The position numbers were made by a program, and so were the translations under genes. From DATMXT01 sp035560415 (GTDB lineage: Bacteria > Bacillota > Clostridia > Oscillospirales > Feifaniaceae): a stretch of 32,534 nucleotides of DNA. The stretch spans positions 1 to 32,534 of the forward strand of contig DATMZG010000002.1 of the NCBI GenBank assembly GCA_035560415.1. Direction: 5' to 3'. The notes beneath the pieces are model-generated. The model did no database searches and was not told the origin of the DNA. It saw nothing but the letters and a program-made list of their open reading frames with translations. Of the stretch, positions 15,811-22,908 are shown one piece after another (within the stretch, counting starts at the first letter, position 1; the number at the start of each line of letters is the position of its first letter).

Positions 15811-16293
15811 TGCCGCCCGGTAAGCCGCAAGCGTCGCCTCGTCAAAACAGACGATGTCGACCGTCATGCCCGCTTTTGCCGCGACCCGGATGGCCGCAAG
15901 GGCGACGGGGGCCGCCAACCCGACCGGGTAGCCGTAGACGCCGGTCGAAATGGAGGGGAAAGCGATGTGGGTGATACCCGCCCCTGCCGCGAGCTCAAGG
16001 CAGCGCCGGTAGCAGGAGGCGAGCAGCTTGGCCTCGCCCTGCCCGCCGCCCCGCCAGACTGGCCCCACCGTGTGGATGACGTATTTTGCGGGAAGGTTAT
16101 AGCCCGCCGTCATTTTCGCGTCGCCGGTATCACACCCCCTAAGATGGCGGCACTCCGCCAAAAGGCCGGGCCCCGCGGCGCGGTGAATGGCGCCGTCCAC
16201 TCCGCCGCCACCCAGCAGCGTGGGGTTTGCGGCGTTGACAATGGCCTGCGCCTTTGAGCGCGTGATGTCTCCGAGCAAAATATTAAGCTGCAT
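15799..16293 (-). CDS. Macrodomain protein, putative O-acetyl-ADP-ribose deacetylase
   Basis: A 164-aa single-domain macrodomain protein of the YmdB/MacroD type, which binds ADP-ribose and removes ADP-ribose esters (O-acetyl-ADP-ribose, mono-ADP-ribosyl-acidic residues). Diagnostic segments are GDIT (8-11), the VNAANPTLLGGGGVDGAIH block (19-37) with catalytic-loop Asn and Asp residues, YVIHTVGPVW and the FPSISTGVYGYP phosphate loop. The frame is open to an ATG at 16326, but the ATG at 16293 gives the typical family N-terminus and has a GGGGG-type binding site, so it is preferred. Convergent with pncB. Confidence 0.93.
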   Translation of the reverse strand: MQLNILLGDITRSKAQAIVNAANPTLLGGGGVDGAIHRAAGPGLLAECRHLRGCDTGDAKMTAGYNLPAKYVIHTVGPVWRGGGQGEAKLLASCYRRCLELAAGAGITHIAFPSISTGVYGYPVGLAAPVALAAIRVAAKAGMTVDIVCFDEATLAAYRAAAAL

Positions 16294-16411
16294 TTGACGA
16301 CCCCCAATTTCTGCATGTGTTTGCACAAACGGATATGCGCTTGAAGTATACTGATACTATGATACCACAAAACGGCATACCACAAATCACAAACCGGAAA
16401 GGCGGGTGTGA

Positions 16412-17341
16412 ATGAAATATAACCTGACCGATATGGGGGAGATCAACGCCGCCGCGACTGAGAACGCCATGCCGATGGTGCGGGAGGCCGACGCGACCTA
16501 CTATCGAAGCATTCGGGAATTGTCCAAAGCAATCTACCGCAGTCGCGGGGAGCGGCCGATCATTTTGCTCTCGGGGCCGTCGGGCTCCGGCAAGACGACG
16601 ACCGCCCTGCTGCTGGAGCGGTTTTTAGACGACGACGGCTGCGAGACCCACACGCTGTCGATGGACAATTACTTCAATACGCTCACGGGGGACTGGAAAG
16701 AGCTTGCCGACCGGGGGGAGCTCGACTTTGAGTCGCCGGAGCGGGTCGATAAAGCTTTCTTAAACGAGCAGCTGCGCTTGCTTGAATATTGCGAGCCGGT
16801 CGAGCTCGCGAAATTCAGCTTCAAGGAGGGCTGCCGGGTGCCGTCGGGGCGCACGCTTGCCCGCAAACCCGGCGAGCTCATCATTGTGGAGGGCATTCAC
16901 GCCCTGAACCCCGACGTCATCACGCTGCCGGACAGCGACACCCAGCGCATTTACATCGCCGTGTGCACCGGCCTGAAAGACGGGGAGAACACGCTTCTCC
17001 CGCCCGCCATTCGGCTGCTGCGCCGCCTCATCCGCGACAAACTCTACCGCAAACGCAGCTTTGCCGATACGCTCTCGCTGTATGCGGGCGTGGAGCGGGG
17101 GGAGAAGGCCTATATCGCCCCCTACACCGACAGGGCCACCCACACGGTCGACACCTTTCACACGTATGAGCTCGGCGTCTACAAGACGGTGCTCCAGAGC
17201 ATTGCCGACACGATTCCGGACACCTCCGAGACGGCGGCGCTGACCGCCATGCTGGAGAGGGCCAAGCCGGTCGAGCCGGGCCTTGTGCCGCCCGACTCCC
17301 TCATCCGTGAATTCATCGGCGAGAGCAGTCTGTCCTACTGA
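16412..17341 (+). CDS. Uridine kinase / phosphoribulokinase family protein
   Basis: A 309-aa P-loop kinase of the uridine kinase family, expected to phosphorylate a nucleoside or related hydroxyl compound with ATP. Walker A is GPSGSGKT (55-62), followed by SMDNYF (83-88) with the substrate-binding Asp and Tyr, VEGIHALNP, and an Arg-rich RLLRRLIRDKLYRKR segment acting as lid. About 45 residues precede the P-loop and about 60 follow the core, longer than classic Udk (about 210 aa), so it belongs to the extended group related to the threonyl-tRNA-synthetase-linked uridine kinases; the real substrate is unsure. Single gene with a terminator directly behind it. Confidence 0.85.
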   Translation: MKYNLTDMGEINAAATENAMPMVREADATYYRSIRELSKAIYRSRGERPIILLSGPSGSGKTTTALLLERFLDDDGCETHTLSMDNYFNTLTGDWKELADRGELDFESPERVDKAFLNEQLRLLEYCEPVELAKFSFKEGCRVPSGRTLARKPGELIIVEGIHALNPDVITLPDSDTQRIYIAVCTGLKDGENTLLPPAIRLLRRLIRDKLYRKRSFADTLSLYAGVERGEKAYIAPYTDRATHTVDTFHTYELGVYKTVLQSIADTIPDTSETAALTAMLERAKPVEPGLVPPDSLIREFIGESSLSY

Positions 17342-17352
17342 TACGAATAACG

Positions 17353-17386
17353 AAACCCGCGGGCGCAAAAGCGCCCGCGGGTTTTT
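17353..17386. terminator. Strong bidirectional terminator between convergent genes
   Basis: A perfect 14-bp stem, AAACCCGCGGGCGC (17353-17366) with its complement at 17371-17384, loop AAAA, and a T-run on the + side. Because the stem begins with AAA, the - strand copy also ends in TTT, so it can stop both the kinase gene and the leftward HEAT-like gene. Confidence 0.9.
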
Positions 17387-17407
17387 GATGTAAGACGAAA
17401 AGCCTTG

Positions 17408-18019
17408 TCACAGCAGCCTTTGGAGGGATTTTTTGGCCTTGCCATCAAGAATTTCGCCCGACAGCGTGGAGAGCAGATACGCGTCGATTTCCGGGTCGGG
17501 GCGCGCCTTTTTAATAGCGGCCAGCACCGTGACGATGTCGGTCAAAATGAGCTTGCGCATGGTCTCGCGCACTTGCATGACGTCATACCCCAGCAGCGCC
17601 TTTGCGATGTCGGGCGCATATTCGGGGGCCTCCGCTGCGATGACGCCGAGCGACGCGATGCACTGCCGGACGGTGACAGGCTTTTCGTCACAGAGGATTT
17701 TCAGGTAGAGGGGCAGGATTCCCCGCATTTTCCCCGCCGCGTCCCACTTCACGTTTTCGGCAATCAGCATGACGCCGAGGCTGCGCTGATAGGAGTTGTC
17801 ACTGCGCAGTTTCTCACTGAGAAGCGCAAAATAGGGGTAGACGCCGTCGTCCGCGCGGGACTTTTCCCGCAGCAGCAAAAATGCCCGATACCGGACGTCG
17901 TCCTCTTTTAGGGCGAGCCACGAGACAAGCTGCGCCACTTCCTCCGCATGAAGCGCCGCGGCAAACGCGGGCAGTTCTTCCTGTGGGAGGGCCATCATGG
18001 AATCCATCGTGAGCGGCAT
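17408..18019 (-). CDS. HEAT-like alpha-helical repeat protein, function unknown
   Basis: A 203-aa, almost wholly alpha-helical protein without signal peptide or membrane segment. Successive helix pairs of about 35-40 residues (for instance DVRYRAFLLLREKSR, SYQRSLGVMLIAENVKW, VTVRQCIASLGVIAAEAP, VMQVRETMRKLIL) have the spacing and the conserved Arg/Ala pattern of HEAT-type repeats. Such folds bind proteins or DNA; no catalytic motif is seen. ATG at 18019 with AAGGGG upstream. It is the last gene of a leftward group, 51 nt after the DUF4180 gene. I cannot name a function. Confidence 0.7.
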   Translation of the reverse strand: MPLTMDSMMALPQEELPAFAAALHAEEVAQLVSWLALKEDDVRYRAFLLLREKSRADDGVYPYFALLSEKLRSDNSYQRSLGVMLIAENVKWDAAGKMRGILPLYLKILCDEKPVTVRQCIASLGVIAAEAPEYAPDIAKALLGYDVMQVRETMRKLILTDIVTVLAAIKKARPDPEIDAYLLSTLSGEILDGKAKKSLQRLL

Positions 18020-18070
18020 TGTACACCCCTTCTTTCATTTTCACAATATTCATTGGCTGCGCAGGCATGG

Positions 18071-18439
18071 TCAGGGTGCTGCCAGCAGTTTTTTCACGGC
18101 CTCCTCCTCGGTGGGCACAAAAAAGATATGGCTGCCCCTGTTGCTCTCATACATGAAGTCTTTGAGCGGCTTGCTCCGGTAGCCCGAGAAGTCGCCGATG
18201 ACGGCGAGCTTCATTCGGTAATTGACGAATTTTTGCAGAATTTCACCGGCAAGGCCGGTGCTCAGCACAAAAAAGTCCTCGGCAATCGCCTCTTTGCGAA
18301 TGGCGACGCGGTTGCAGTCCATCTCGTACCGCACCGTCGCCATCAGGTCGAGCGCCGAACCGGCGTCGACGATCAGCTTGTCCCGACTGTCGACGACGGC
18401 GATGAGCTGCCCTTGCGCTTCCACTTTACGAATGTCCAT
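18071..18439 (-). CDS. DUF4180 family protein
   Basis: A 122-aa protein of the uncharacterised DUF4180 family, recognised by GEILQKFVNYRMKLAVIGDFS and ESNRGSHIFFV near the C-terminus and the MDIRKVEAQG-type beginning. No enzymatic motif is evident. The frame is open to a TTG at 18493 that overlaps the decarboxylase stop, but the ATG at 18439 has GAGGG 7-8 nt upstream and gives the standard family start, so it is preferred. It sits between a PLP decarboxylase (upstream) and a HEAT-like protein (downstream) on the same strand and is probably cotranscribed with both. Confidence 0.85.
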   Translation of the reverse strand: MDIRKVEAQGQLIAVVDSRDKLIVDAGSALDLMATVRYEMDCNRVAIRKEAIAEDFFVLSTGLAGEILQKFVNYRMKLAVIGDFSGYRSKPLKDFMYESNRGSHIFFVPTEEEAVKKLLAAP

Positions 18440-18489
18440 TTCAGCCCTCACAAAATTGTGTTTGATGTCCCCATATGGTAAATCCGGCG

Positions 18490-19719
18490 TCAAAGGGCGC
18501 CCGTGTCGACAACCTCTCCCTCACTGGTGAGAAAAAGCTGTGCCGGGGGCTCCTGCGAAGAAAATTGCATGGGGGAGAGCTCCGCCGCGTAGCTTCCGGC
18601 ATTTGTGAGGACAACCGTATCCCCAATCGTCAGCTTTGGCAGCGCAATGTCCTTTGCGACGACGTCTGCCGCCGTGCACAGATTTCCGACAAGAGTGACG
18701 GTCTCGGTCTCGGCCTCATCCGTCAGGGCCACGATGCCAAACGCGTTTGACCCGGTGATGAGGGGTTCCGCGGCGGACAGCGGCTTATCGCCCGCGTAGC
18801 TTTGGGCAAGCTGCGCCAAAGACGGGCGAATGAAGCCGTTCAAGGTGTTTTTCAAAATCACAAATGTCTTGCCCTGCGAGATTTTTTTGTCGAGCACCTT
18901 TGTCGCGTAGACGCCGCACTTCCCGACGACATACCGGCCCGTTTCAATATACACTTCGGTCTGCGGGAGCTGTGACCGGAACCCCTCAATCAGCCGCTCG
19001 GTCGCGCCGCCCAGGGCCGCGGTGTCAAGCGCCACATCCTCCGGGGAGTAGGGGATGCCGATTCCCGAGCCCATGTTGAGAAAGGACAGCGGGCGCCCCA
19101 TCGCTGCCTGGAATTTTTCCGCAAGCTCCAGCAGATAGACATAATATTTTTCAAGGACTGCGGCGCGCAGCTCCTGACTGCGCAAGTGCACATGCAGGCC
19201 GACGACCTCGACCTCCGGCATTTTCTTCAGCTCGGGGACGGCGGCAAACAGAAGCTCCTCGTCAACGCCGAATTTTGACGCGGCGCCTGCGCCGCCGAAA
19301 AACGAGAAGTTCGGGTTGACCCGAATTCCGATTTTCGCCGTCACCGCCCGCTCCCGGGCGACCTGCCGAATGAGTTCGATTTCTCCGAAGCTGTCTGCGA
19401 TAAGGGTCGCCTTGTCAATTGTGTCCGCAATGTCCTTTTTTGTCTTGCCCGGGGCCGAGAACTGAATCCGGTCCTTTGAAACGCCGTTTTGCAGGCCGAG
19501 CCTGACTTCGGCGGCGCTTGCGGCGTCCACACCAAAGTCCTGAGACAACACGCATTTGACGACGGCGGGGTTCGAATTTGTCTTAATCGAGTAGAGGAAA
19601 TGAATCCCCTTGAAGTCCCGCTTCAGGCGCCCGGCGTATTCGATGATTGTGTTCTCGTCGTAGAGATAAAAGCTGTCGCGTGTCTTTGCCGCGTTTAAAA
19701 CGACTTCCCTGTTGAACAT
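18490..19719 (-). CDS. PLP-dependent decarboxylase, fold type III (diaminopimelate/ornithine decarboxylase family)
   Basis: A 409-aa alanine-racemase-fold decarboxylase. Motifs are YSIKTNSNP with PLP Lys46, GLHVHLRSQ (174-182), the phosphate loop GSGIGIPYS (217-225), ETGRYVVG (259-266), LCTAAD with catalytic Cys348, and NAGSYAAE with Tyr377. The GSGIG, ETGR and CTAAD set is closest to the DapDC-like group, but the NLCTAAD variant and lack of neighbouring lysine genes make the substrate (diaminopimelate, ornithine, or a biosynthetic amino acid) undecided. Start is ATG 19719 with AAAGGAAT upstream. It probably leads the operon decarboxylase-DUF4180-HEAT-like protein. Confidence 0.85.
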   Translation of the reverse strand: MFNREVVLNAAKTRDSFYLYDENTIIEYAGRLKRDFKGIHFLYSIKTNSNPAVVKCVLSQDFGVDAASAAEVRLGLQNGVSKDRIQFSAPGKTKKDIADTIDKATLIADSFGEIELIRQVARERAVTAKIGIRVNPNFSFFGGAGAASKFGVDEELLFAAVPELKKMPEVEVVGLHVHLRSQELRAAVLEKYYVYLLELAEKFQAAMGRPLSFLNMGSGIGIPYSPEDVALDTAALGGATERLIEGFRSQLPQTEVYIETGRYVVGKCGVYATKVLDKKISQGKTFVILKNTLNGFIRPSLAQLAQSYAGDKPLSAAEPLITGSNAFGIVALTDEAETETVTLVGNLCTAADVVAKDIALPKLTIGDTVVLTNAGSYAAELSPMQFSSQEPPAQLFLTSEGEVVDTGAL

Positions 19720-20100
19720 GGCGCATTCCTTTCAACGATACAATTTTTTGGGATGAGCGGAATAAGTCAACATTTTTTTGTAAAGGCGAGTGCCGGTACA
19801 CCCGCGTGAAATGAAGCAGAACACTTCCGACAAGATGGGAAGCGGACGCGCTTCTTTTCGGACAATGAAACCGACGGCCTCTGCGCCGAGCGGCAAAACG
19901 ATACAGTTCGGAATGACCCACTCGGGCTCAAACGTAAACCACACCATTTTGCTTATGTCAAAACTGCTGTAAATGCGCCTGAGAATGACCGTATTTCACC
20001 TTTCACATCCGCTGCAAAACGAATTGATATTGATGATTTTAGTTTATCCGGAAAGGTGAGGAGAAAACAGCATTTGGCGAAAAACTCCACCACTCCGCCG
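19720..20100. other. 381-bp gap with a weak small ORF and an inverted repeat
   Basis: No confident gene. On the - strand 19732-19947 encodes a 71-aa frame (starting MVWFTFEPEW, ending HPKKLYR) without a ribosome binding site; it could be a gene remnant or chance. CACCTTTC (19997-20004) and GAAAGGTG (20051-20058) form a perfect 8-bp inverted repeat 46 nt apart, with an AT-rich stretch (TTGATATTGATGATTTTA) between. It could be a structured leader or a regulator site upstream of the decarboxylase operon. I see no riboswitch I can name. Confidence 0.35.
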
Positions 20101-20700
20101 TCACGGCACCTGAATGATGCCCACCGCGGCGAGATAGCCCAAAATGCTCATCAATAAAATGAGCGCGACGAGGATGGCAAAGACAACGTTCCAGCGCTTT
20201 TTGGGATTTTTGTACCACTCACAGAGGCCAAACGAGAACAGAAAGCTGAAAATAAACGTCTCGGGCAGCCCGATCAGGGTTTCGAACAGGGTTGTCTTTG
20301 TATAGATGAGCCCTTCAAACGAACCGGGCGCAGGCGCCTGCGGGACGAAAATCGAAAAACCGGCGATGAGCAGGAACAGGGTCCGCCATCCCTTTTTCCT
20401 GTCGAGAATGAGGCTCCTCAGCGGATAGAGCAGGGTGGCGGTAAAAAACGCGTTGACGGCCTGAAGGGCGGGCGCCAGGGCAATGAGGGGGGAGTCCAGC
20501 GGCCGCATAATTGCCGCGAAGGTGTCGTGTTCCCACAAATCAAAATAGGTGTAGTACGTCTGTGCGGTGATTCCGGCGATGAAATACGCCACGATGTACA
20601 TGGCAATGACCCGAAAGCAGAATGTCGGGAATGAAATTTCTTCCTCGCGTGACAGAGTTGGCTCAGCGTAAACTTGCTGCCTGTTCGCCCGGTTGCTCAT
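20101..20700 (-). CDS. Hypothetical integral membrane protein
   Basis: A 199-aa protein with about five predicted transmembrane segments: roughly residues 28-48, 65-90, 105-125, 140-158 and 172-195. A soluble N-terminal stretch of about 25 residues (NRANRQQVYAEPTLSREEE) precedes them. No family motif is recognised. A charged LILDRKKGWR loop follows the second or third segment. ATG at 20700 is taken as start; a GTG three codons upstream is possible, and the AAGGAG site is rather close for the GTG and rather far for the ATG. It lies 91 bp downstream of the QW-repeat gene on the same strand and may share its transcript. Confidence 0.65.
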   Translation of the reverse strand: MSNRANRQQVYAEPTLSREEEISFPTFCFRVIAMYIVAYFIAGITAQTYYTYFDLWEHDTFAAIMRPLDSPLIALAPALQAVNAFFTATLLYPLRSLILDRKKGWRTLFLLIAGFSIFVPQAPAPGSFEGLIYTKTTLFETLIGLPETFIFSFLFSFGLCEWYKNPKKRWNVVFAILVALILLMSILGYLAAVGIIQVP

Positions 20701-20791
20701 GGCAATCACCCGCTCCTTATCCCTATAAATTTTCAGTCAGACCTTTTTTGGCCTGAATATCGGCAAGCCCACGGAAAACCCCGACATGGCG

Positions 20792-21778
20792 TCACGCCCC
20801 CGCAAACCTCTTTAATATGCGGCACACCGCGAGCGCAAGCCAAAGCTGCGTATTTGCCTTATCTCTCCCGGCAGTAATTTTAAAGTCCCAAAGCCCTGAC
20901 GGCTGCTGTGTCTCAACAAACCAGTTTATAGCTTTTTCAATTTGCGGCTCACCTGCCGAAAAACGCAGCAGCGACAAAGTGTCCAAAGCGGATATCAAAT
21001 CGGTATAGCAAAACGGGAACACAAATTGGAGCCAGTACTTGCTCGCCCCTCTGTCGGCATACCGGTCATTTTTGAACAGGCTGCCGACAAGCATTTGCCC
21101 GGCATGTTTTGCCTCCGGGGCATTTTGATACTGCGGGTGGGCCGCGAAGGCCCGCAGGACAACCCCCGTCACCATGTGCGAGAACGGCTTGGCGTCATCC
21201 GGCCCAATGGTCACCGGATGCGAATAGGTGACATCGACCGGGTAGCCCTGCGTGCGAAACGTCAGCGCCCAACCGCCGTCCCGCTGGCGACTTAAAAGAA
21301 GCCACTCAAAGGCGCGTATTATTCGCGGGTCATCGGCATATCCCGCCTTCACGAGCAGTTCGGAGATGGCGGCGGTGTAGTTTGGCGTGTACTGTTTGTC
21401 ATATATGCCGCGAAAATCCCCCTCATCCGTCTGAACCGAGAAAAAGTATTCGGCAGCTTTTTGGATGGCGGGATGCGCTTTGTCAAATCCGTACTTTTCA
21501 ATCAACACGCCGGAGTTTTTGAAGGTTTGATACTGCGCGTAATTTTCCCCGGCTGCGTTGCCGGGCGGGCTCGGGTATTTCCATGAGCCGTCCGGCAGCT
21601 GCTTTTTTATGAGGCTTAGCGCCTCTTTCTCCTGCCATAAATCCCGCGCTTGCAGATTTTGGCCTGTCAAGTCACGGCAGGCAAACAGCGCAACGGCTTT
21701 ATTGCCGCTTTCAATCAAAGGAGACAGCGCGTCAAAACGCAGACGGCCCTCCCAGCGCTCTTTTTCACGAATGCCCAT
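20792..21778 (-). CDS. QW-repeat alpha-barrel protein (terpene cyclase/prenyltransferase-like), gene 1
   Basis: A 328-aa protein of the prenyltransferase/squalene-oxidase repeat superfamily (alpha-alpha barrel). QW-type repeats (Q-x(2-5)-G-x-W/F) are seen at QLPDGSW (60-66), QTDEGDF (116-122), QRDGGW (165-170) and QQPSGLW (291-297). Class II terpene cyclases (about 600-650 aa, two such barrels) use a DXDD acid; here only GPDDA (192-196) appears, so cyclase activity is doubtful. A shared LQFVFPFCYTD segment (250-260) resembles MQVEYPFGNYN of the gene upstream. ATG at 21778 after GGGGGA, 31 nt from the stop of the second QW-repeat gene. Function unknown; binding of an isoprenoid or other lipid, or a broken cyclase, are options. 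Confidence 0.75.
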   Translation of the reverse strand: MGIREKERWEGRLRFDALSPLIESGNKAVALFACRDLTGQNLQARDLWQEKEALSLIKKQLPDGSWKYPSPPGNAAGENYAQYQTFKNSGVLIEKYGFDKAHPAIQKAAEYFFSVQTDEGDFRGIYDKQYTPNYTAAISELLVKAGYADDPRIIRAFEWLLLSRQRDGGWALTFRTQGYPVDVTYSHPVTIGPDDAKPFSHMVTGVVLRAFAAHPQYQNAPEAKHAGQMLVGSLFKNDRYADRGASKYWLQFVFPFCYTDLISALDTLSLLRFSAGEPQIEKAINWFVETQQPSGLWDFKITAGRDKANTQLWLALAVCRILKRFAGA

Positions 21779-21809
21779 CGCAATTCCCCCATGACATCGG
21801 GATTTTCTT

Positions 21810-22640
21810 TTACTCGAGATTTTTCAGAATCTCACGGTAGCGCATGGTCGCAAGCTCGCTCGGCTCGCCCTGTCTGCAAAAGGTCAGACCTGCGAGCTTT
21901 TTGTTTGTTCGCAGGGGCACGACCTGCTCGTCCACGGTTTTTGATTCAAGCGTTTTCAGCGCATCCAAAAACCGCGGGTCTTTTTTTGCCCGCTCGTAAA
22001 AGGACAGCACATACACGTAAATAAAGAGATTGTAATTGCCAAAGGGATATTCGACCTGCATGAACAGCGTGCCGATTCCGTAGTGGCACGGCCCGAGCGG
22101 CAAGCGAGTCGTCCAATGCTGGAGCAGGAAGTCCACTGCACGGTCAAGCGCCGGCTCCTTGTTCAGATAGTCGGAAAAGCGAAAGGCGTTCAGTGCGACG
22201 AGTGTGGGGAAGGGGTTTGAATACTCGGTCTCCGGGCCTCGCCCGTAGCTGAATTTATTGCAGCGCCAGCCGCCGTCGGCATATTGAGTCTCCAAAAGAT
22301 GCCGGAAGGTCTTTTGAAGTCTCGCGTCGGAGGCATATCCCATCTGGCAAAGGGCGCTTGCGGCGTGCGCGGTTTGGCACGGATAAATACTGCCCGTGGG
22401 GTACACTTTGAAGCGCCCGTCTTCCTGCCATGTGCTGAAAATCAGCTGGGCGGTCTCTTTAAGGGGGGAATCTCCCGCATCCATTCCGAGTTCCAGCAAA
22501 AGAAGCGCGCTTCCGACAGCCGAGAAGGGCGAGCCCTTCAAAATCCGCCTGTCCGGCGTCGTCCAAAGTTCGCCCCCCAGCTCATGTATATGCGACAAGA
22601 TCGCCTCAACATCCGACAGGTACTTTTTTTCAACCGCCAT
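21810..22640 (-). CDS. QW-repeat alpha-barrel protein (terpene cyclase/prenyltransferase-like), gene 2
   Basis: A 276-aa protein with the same helical-repeat character: QW-like units WQEDGRF (71-77) and QYADGGW (119-125), plus regularly spaced Ala/Leu-rich helices (SAVGSALLLLELG, AHAASALCQMGYASD, FPTLVALNAFRFSDY). No DXDD motif. The MQVEYPFGNYN segment (194-204) parallels gene 1, so the two are probably distant paralogues. The size of the pair (276+328 residues) is close to one two-domain class II terpene cyclase. The frame allows a GTG at 22649, but the ATG at 22640 lies 8 nt after GGAGG and is preferred. First gene of the leftward unit from the promoter at 22671-22699, divergent from the TetR gene. 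Confidence 0.72.
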   Translation of the reverse strand: MAVEKKYLSDVEAILSHIHELGGELWTTPDRRILKGSPFSAVGSALLLLELGMDAGDSPLKETAQLIFSTWQEDGRFKVYPTGSIYPCQTAHAASALCQMGYASDARLQKTFRHLLETQYADGGWRCNKFSYGRGPETEYSNPFPTLVALNAFRFSDYLNKEPALDRAVDFLLQHWTTRLPLGPCHYGIGTLFMQVEYPFGNYNLFIYVYVLSFYERAKKDPRFLDALKTLESKTVDEQVVPLRTNKKLAGLTFCRQGEPSELATMRYREILKNLE

Positions 22641-22670
22641 TCCGGGCACCTCCGCTTTGTGGATATATCC

Positions 22671-22699
22671 ATTTTACCGCTTTTGTGAGGCGCAGTAAA
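22671..22699 (-). promoter_or_regulatory. Predicted promoter of the QW-repeat genes
   Basis: On the - strand, TTTACT (22699-22694), a 17-bp spacer and TAAAAT (22676-22671), about 31 nt upstream of the ATG at 22640. It lies 140 bp from the opposite tetR promoter, so no shared operator is evident. Confidence 0.55.
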
Positions 22700-22838
22700 C
22701 ATTTTCCTTTTTGTTGTACACAAGGGCCTCCAGCCATGAGCGTAAATGTTCTTGACCGATACGGCTCCTGCTGTCCGGCCGTTTGGCAAGCGTATGACCT
22801 CAGTTGCCCACATATGACCCATCTGCCGAAAATCACTA

Positions 22839-22867
22839 TTGACAGCTCAGAACGAATCAGGTAATAT
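22839..22867 (+). promoter_or_regulatory. Promoter of the TetR-MFS-ABC operon
   Basis: A perfect -35 TTGACA (22839-22844), a 17-bp spacer and -10 TAATAT (22862-22867). The start site would be near 22874, inside the palindromic operator that follows. Confidence 0.85.
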
Positions 22868-22870
22868 ATT

Positions 22871-22893
22871 TATAGACCGACTGTCAGTCTATA
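22871..22893. promoter_or_regulatory. Palindromic TetR-type operator
   Basis: A 23-bp near-perfect palindrome: arm TATAGACCGAC (22871-22881), central T (22882), arm GTCAGTCTATA (22883-22893), with one mismatch between arms. It covers the predicted start site and ends 15 nt before the TetR ATG. The AGAC/GTCT dyad is typical for AcrR/TetR-family regulators, so autorepression is very likely (inference). Confidence 0.8.
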
Positions 22894-22908
22894 TAAGGAA
22901 GTGTACAA

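Noticed and set aside
16341..16363. TTGAAG / TATGAT pair upstream of the uridine-kinase-family gene as promoter
   Set aside because: The spacer would be only 11 bp; no acceptable pair was found in this gap on either strand.
19790..19972. 60-aa + strand frame in the gap before the membrane protein
   Set aside because: No ribosome binding site, no recognisable family, and it overlaps the opposite 71-aa frame; at most one of them could be real.
20025..20045. AT-rich TTGATATTGATGATTTTA considered as Fur box
   Set aside because: Only a partial match to the consensus dyad, and no iron gene is identifiable nearby.
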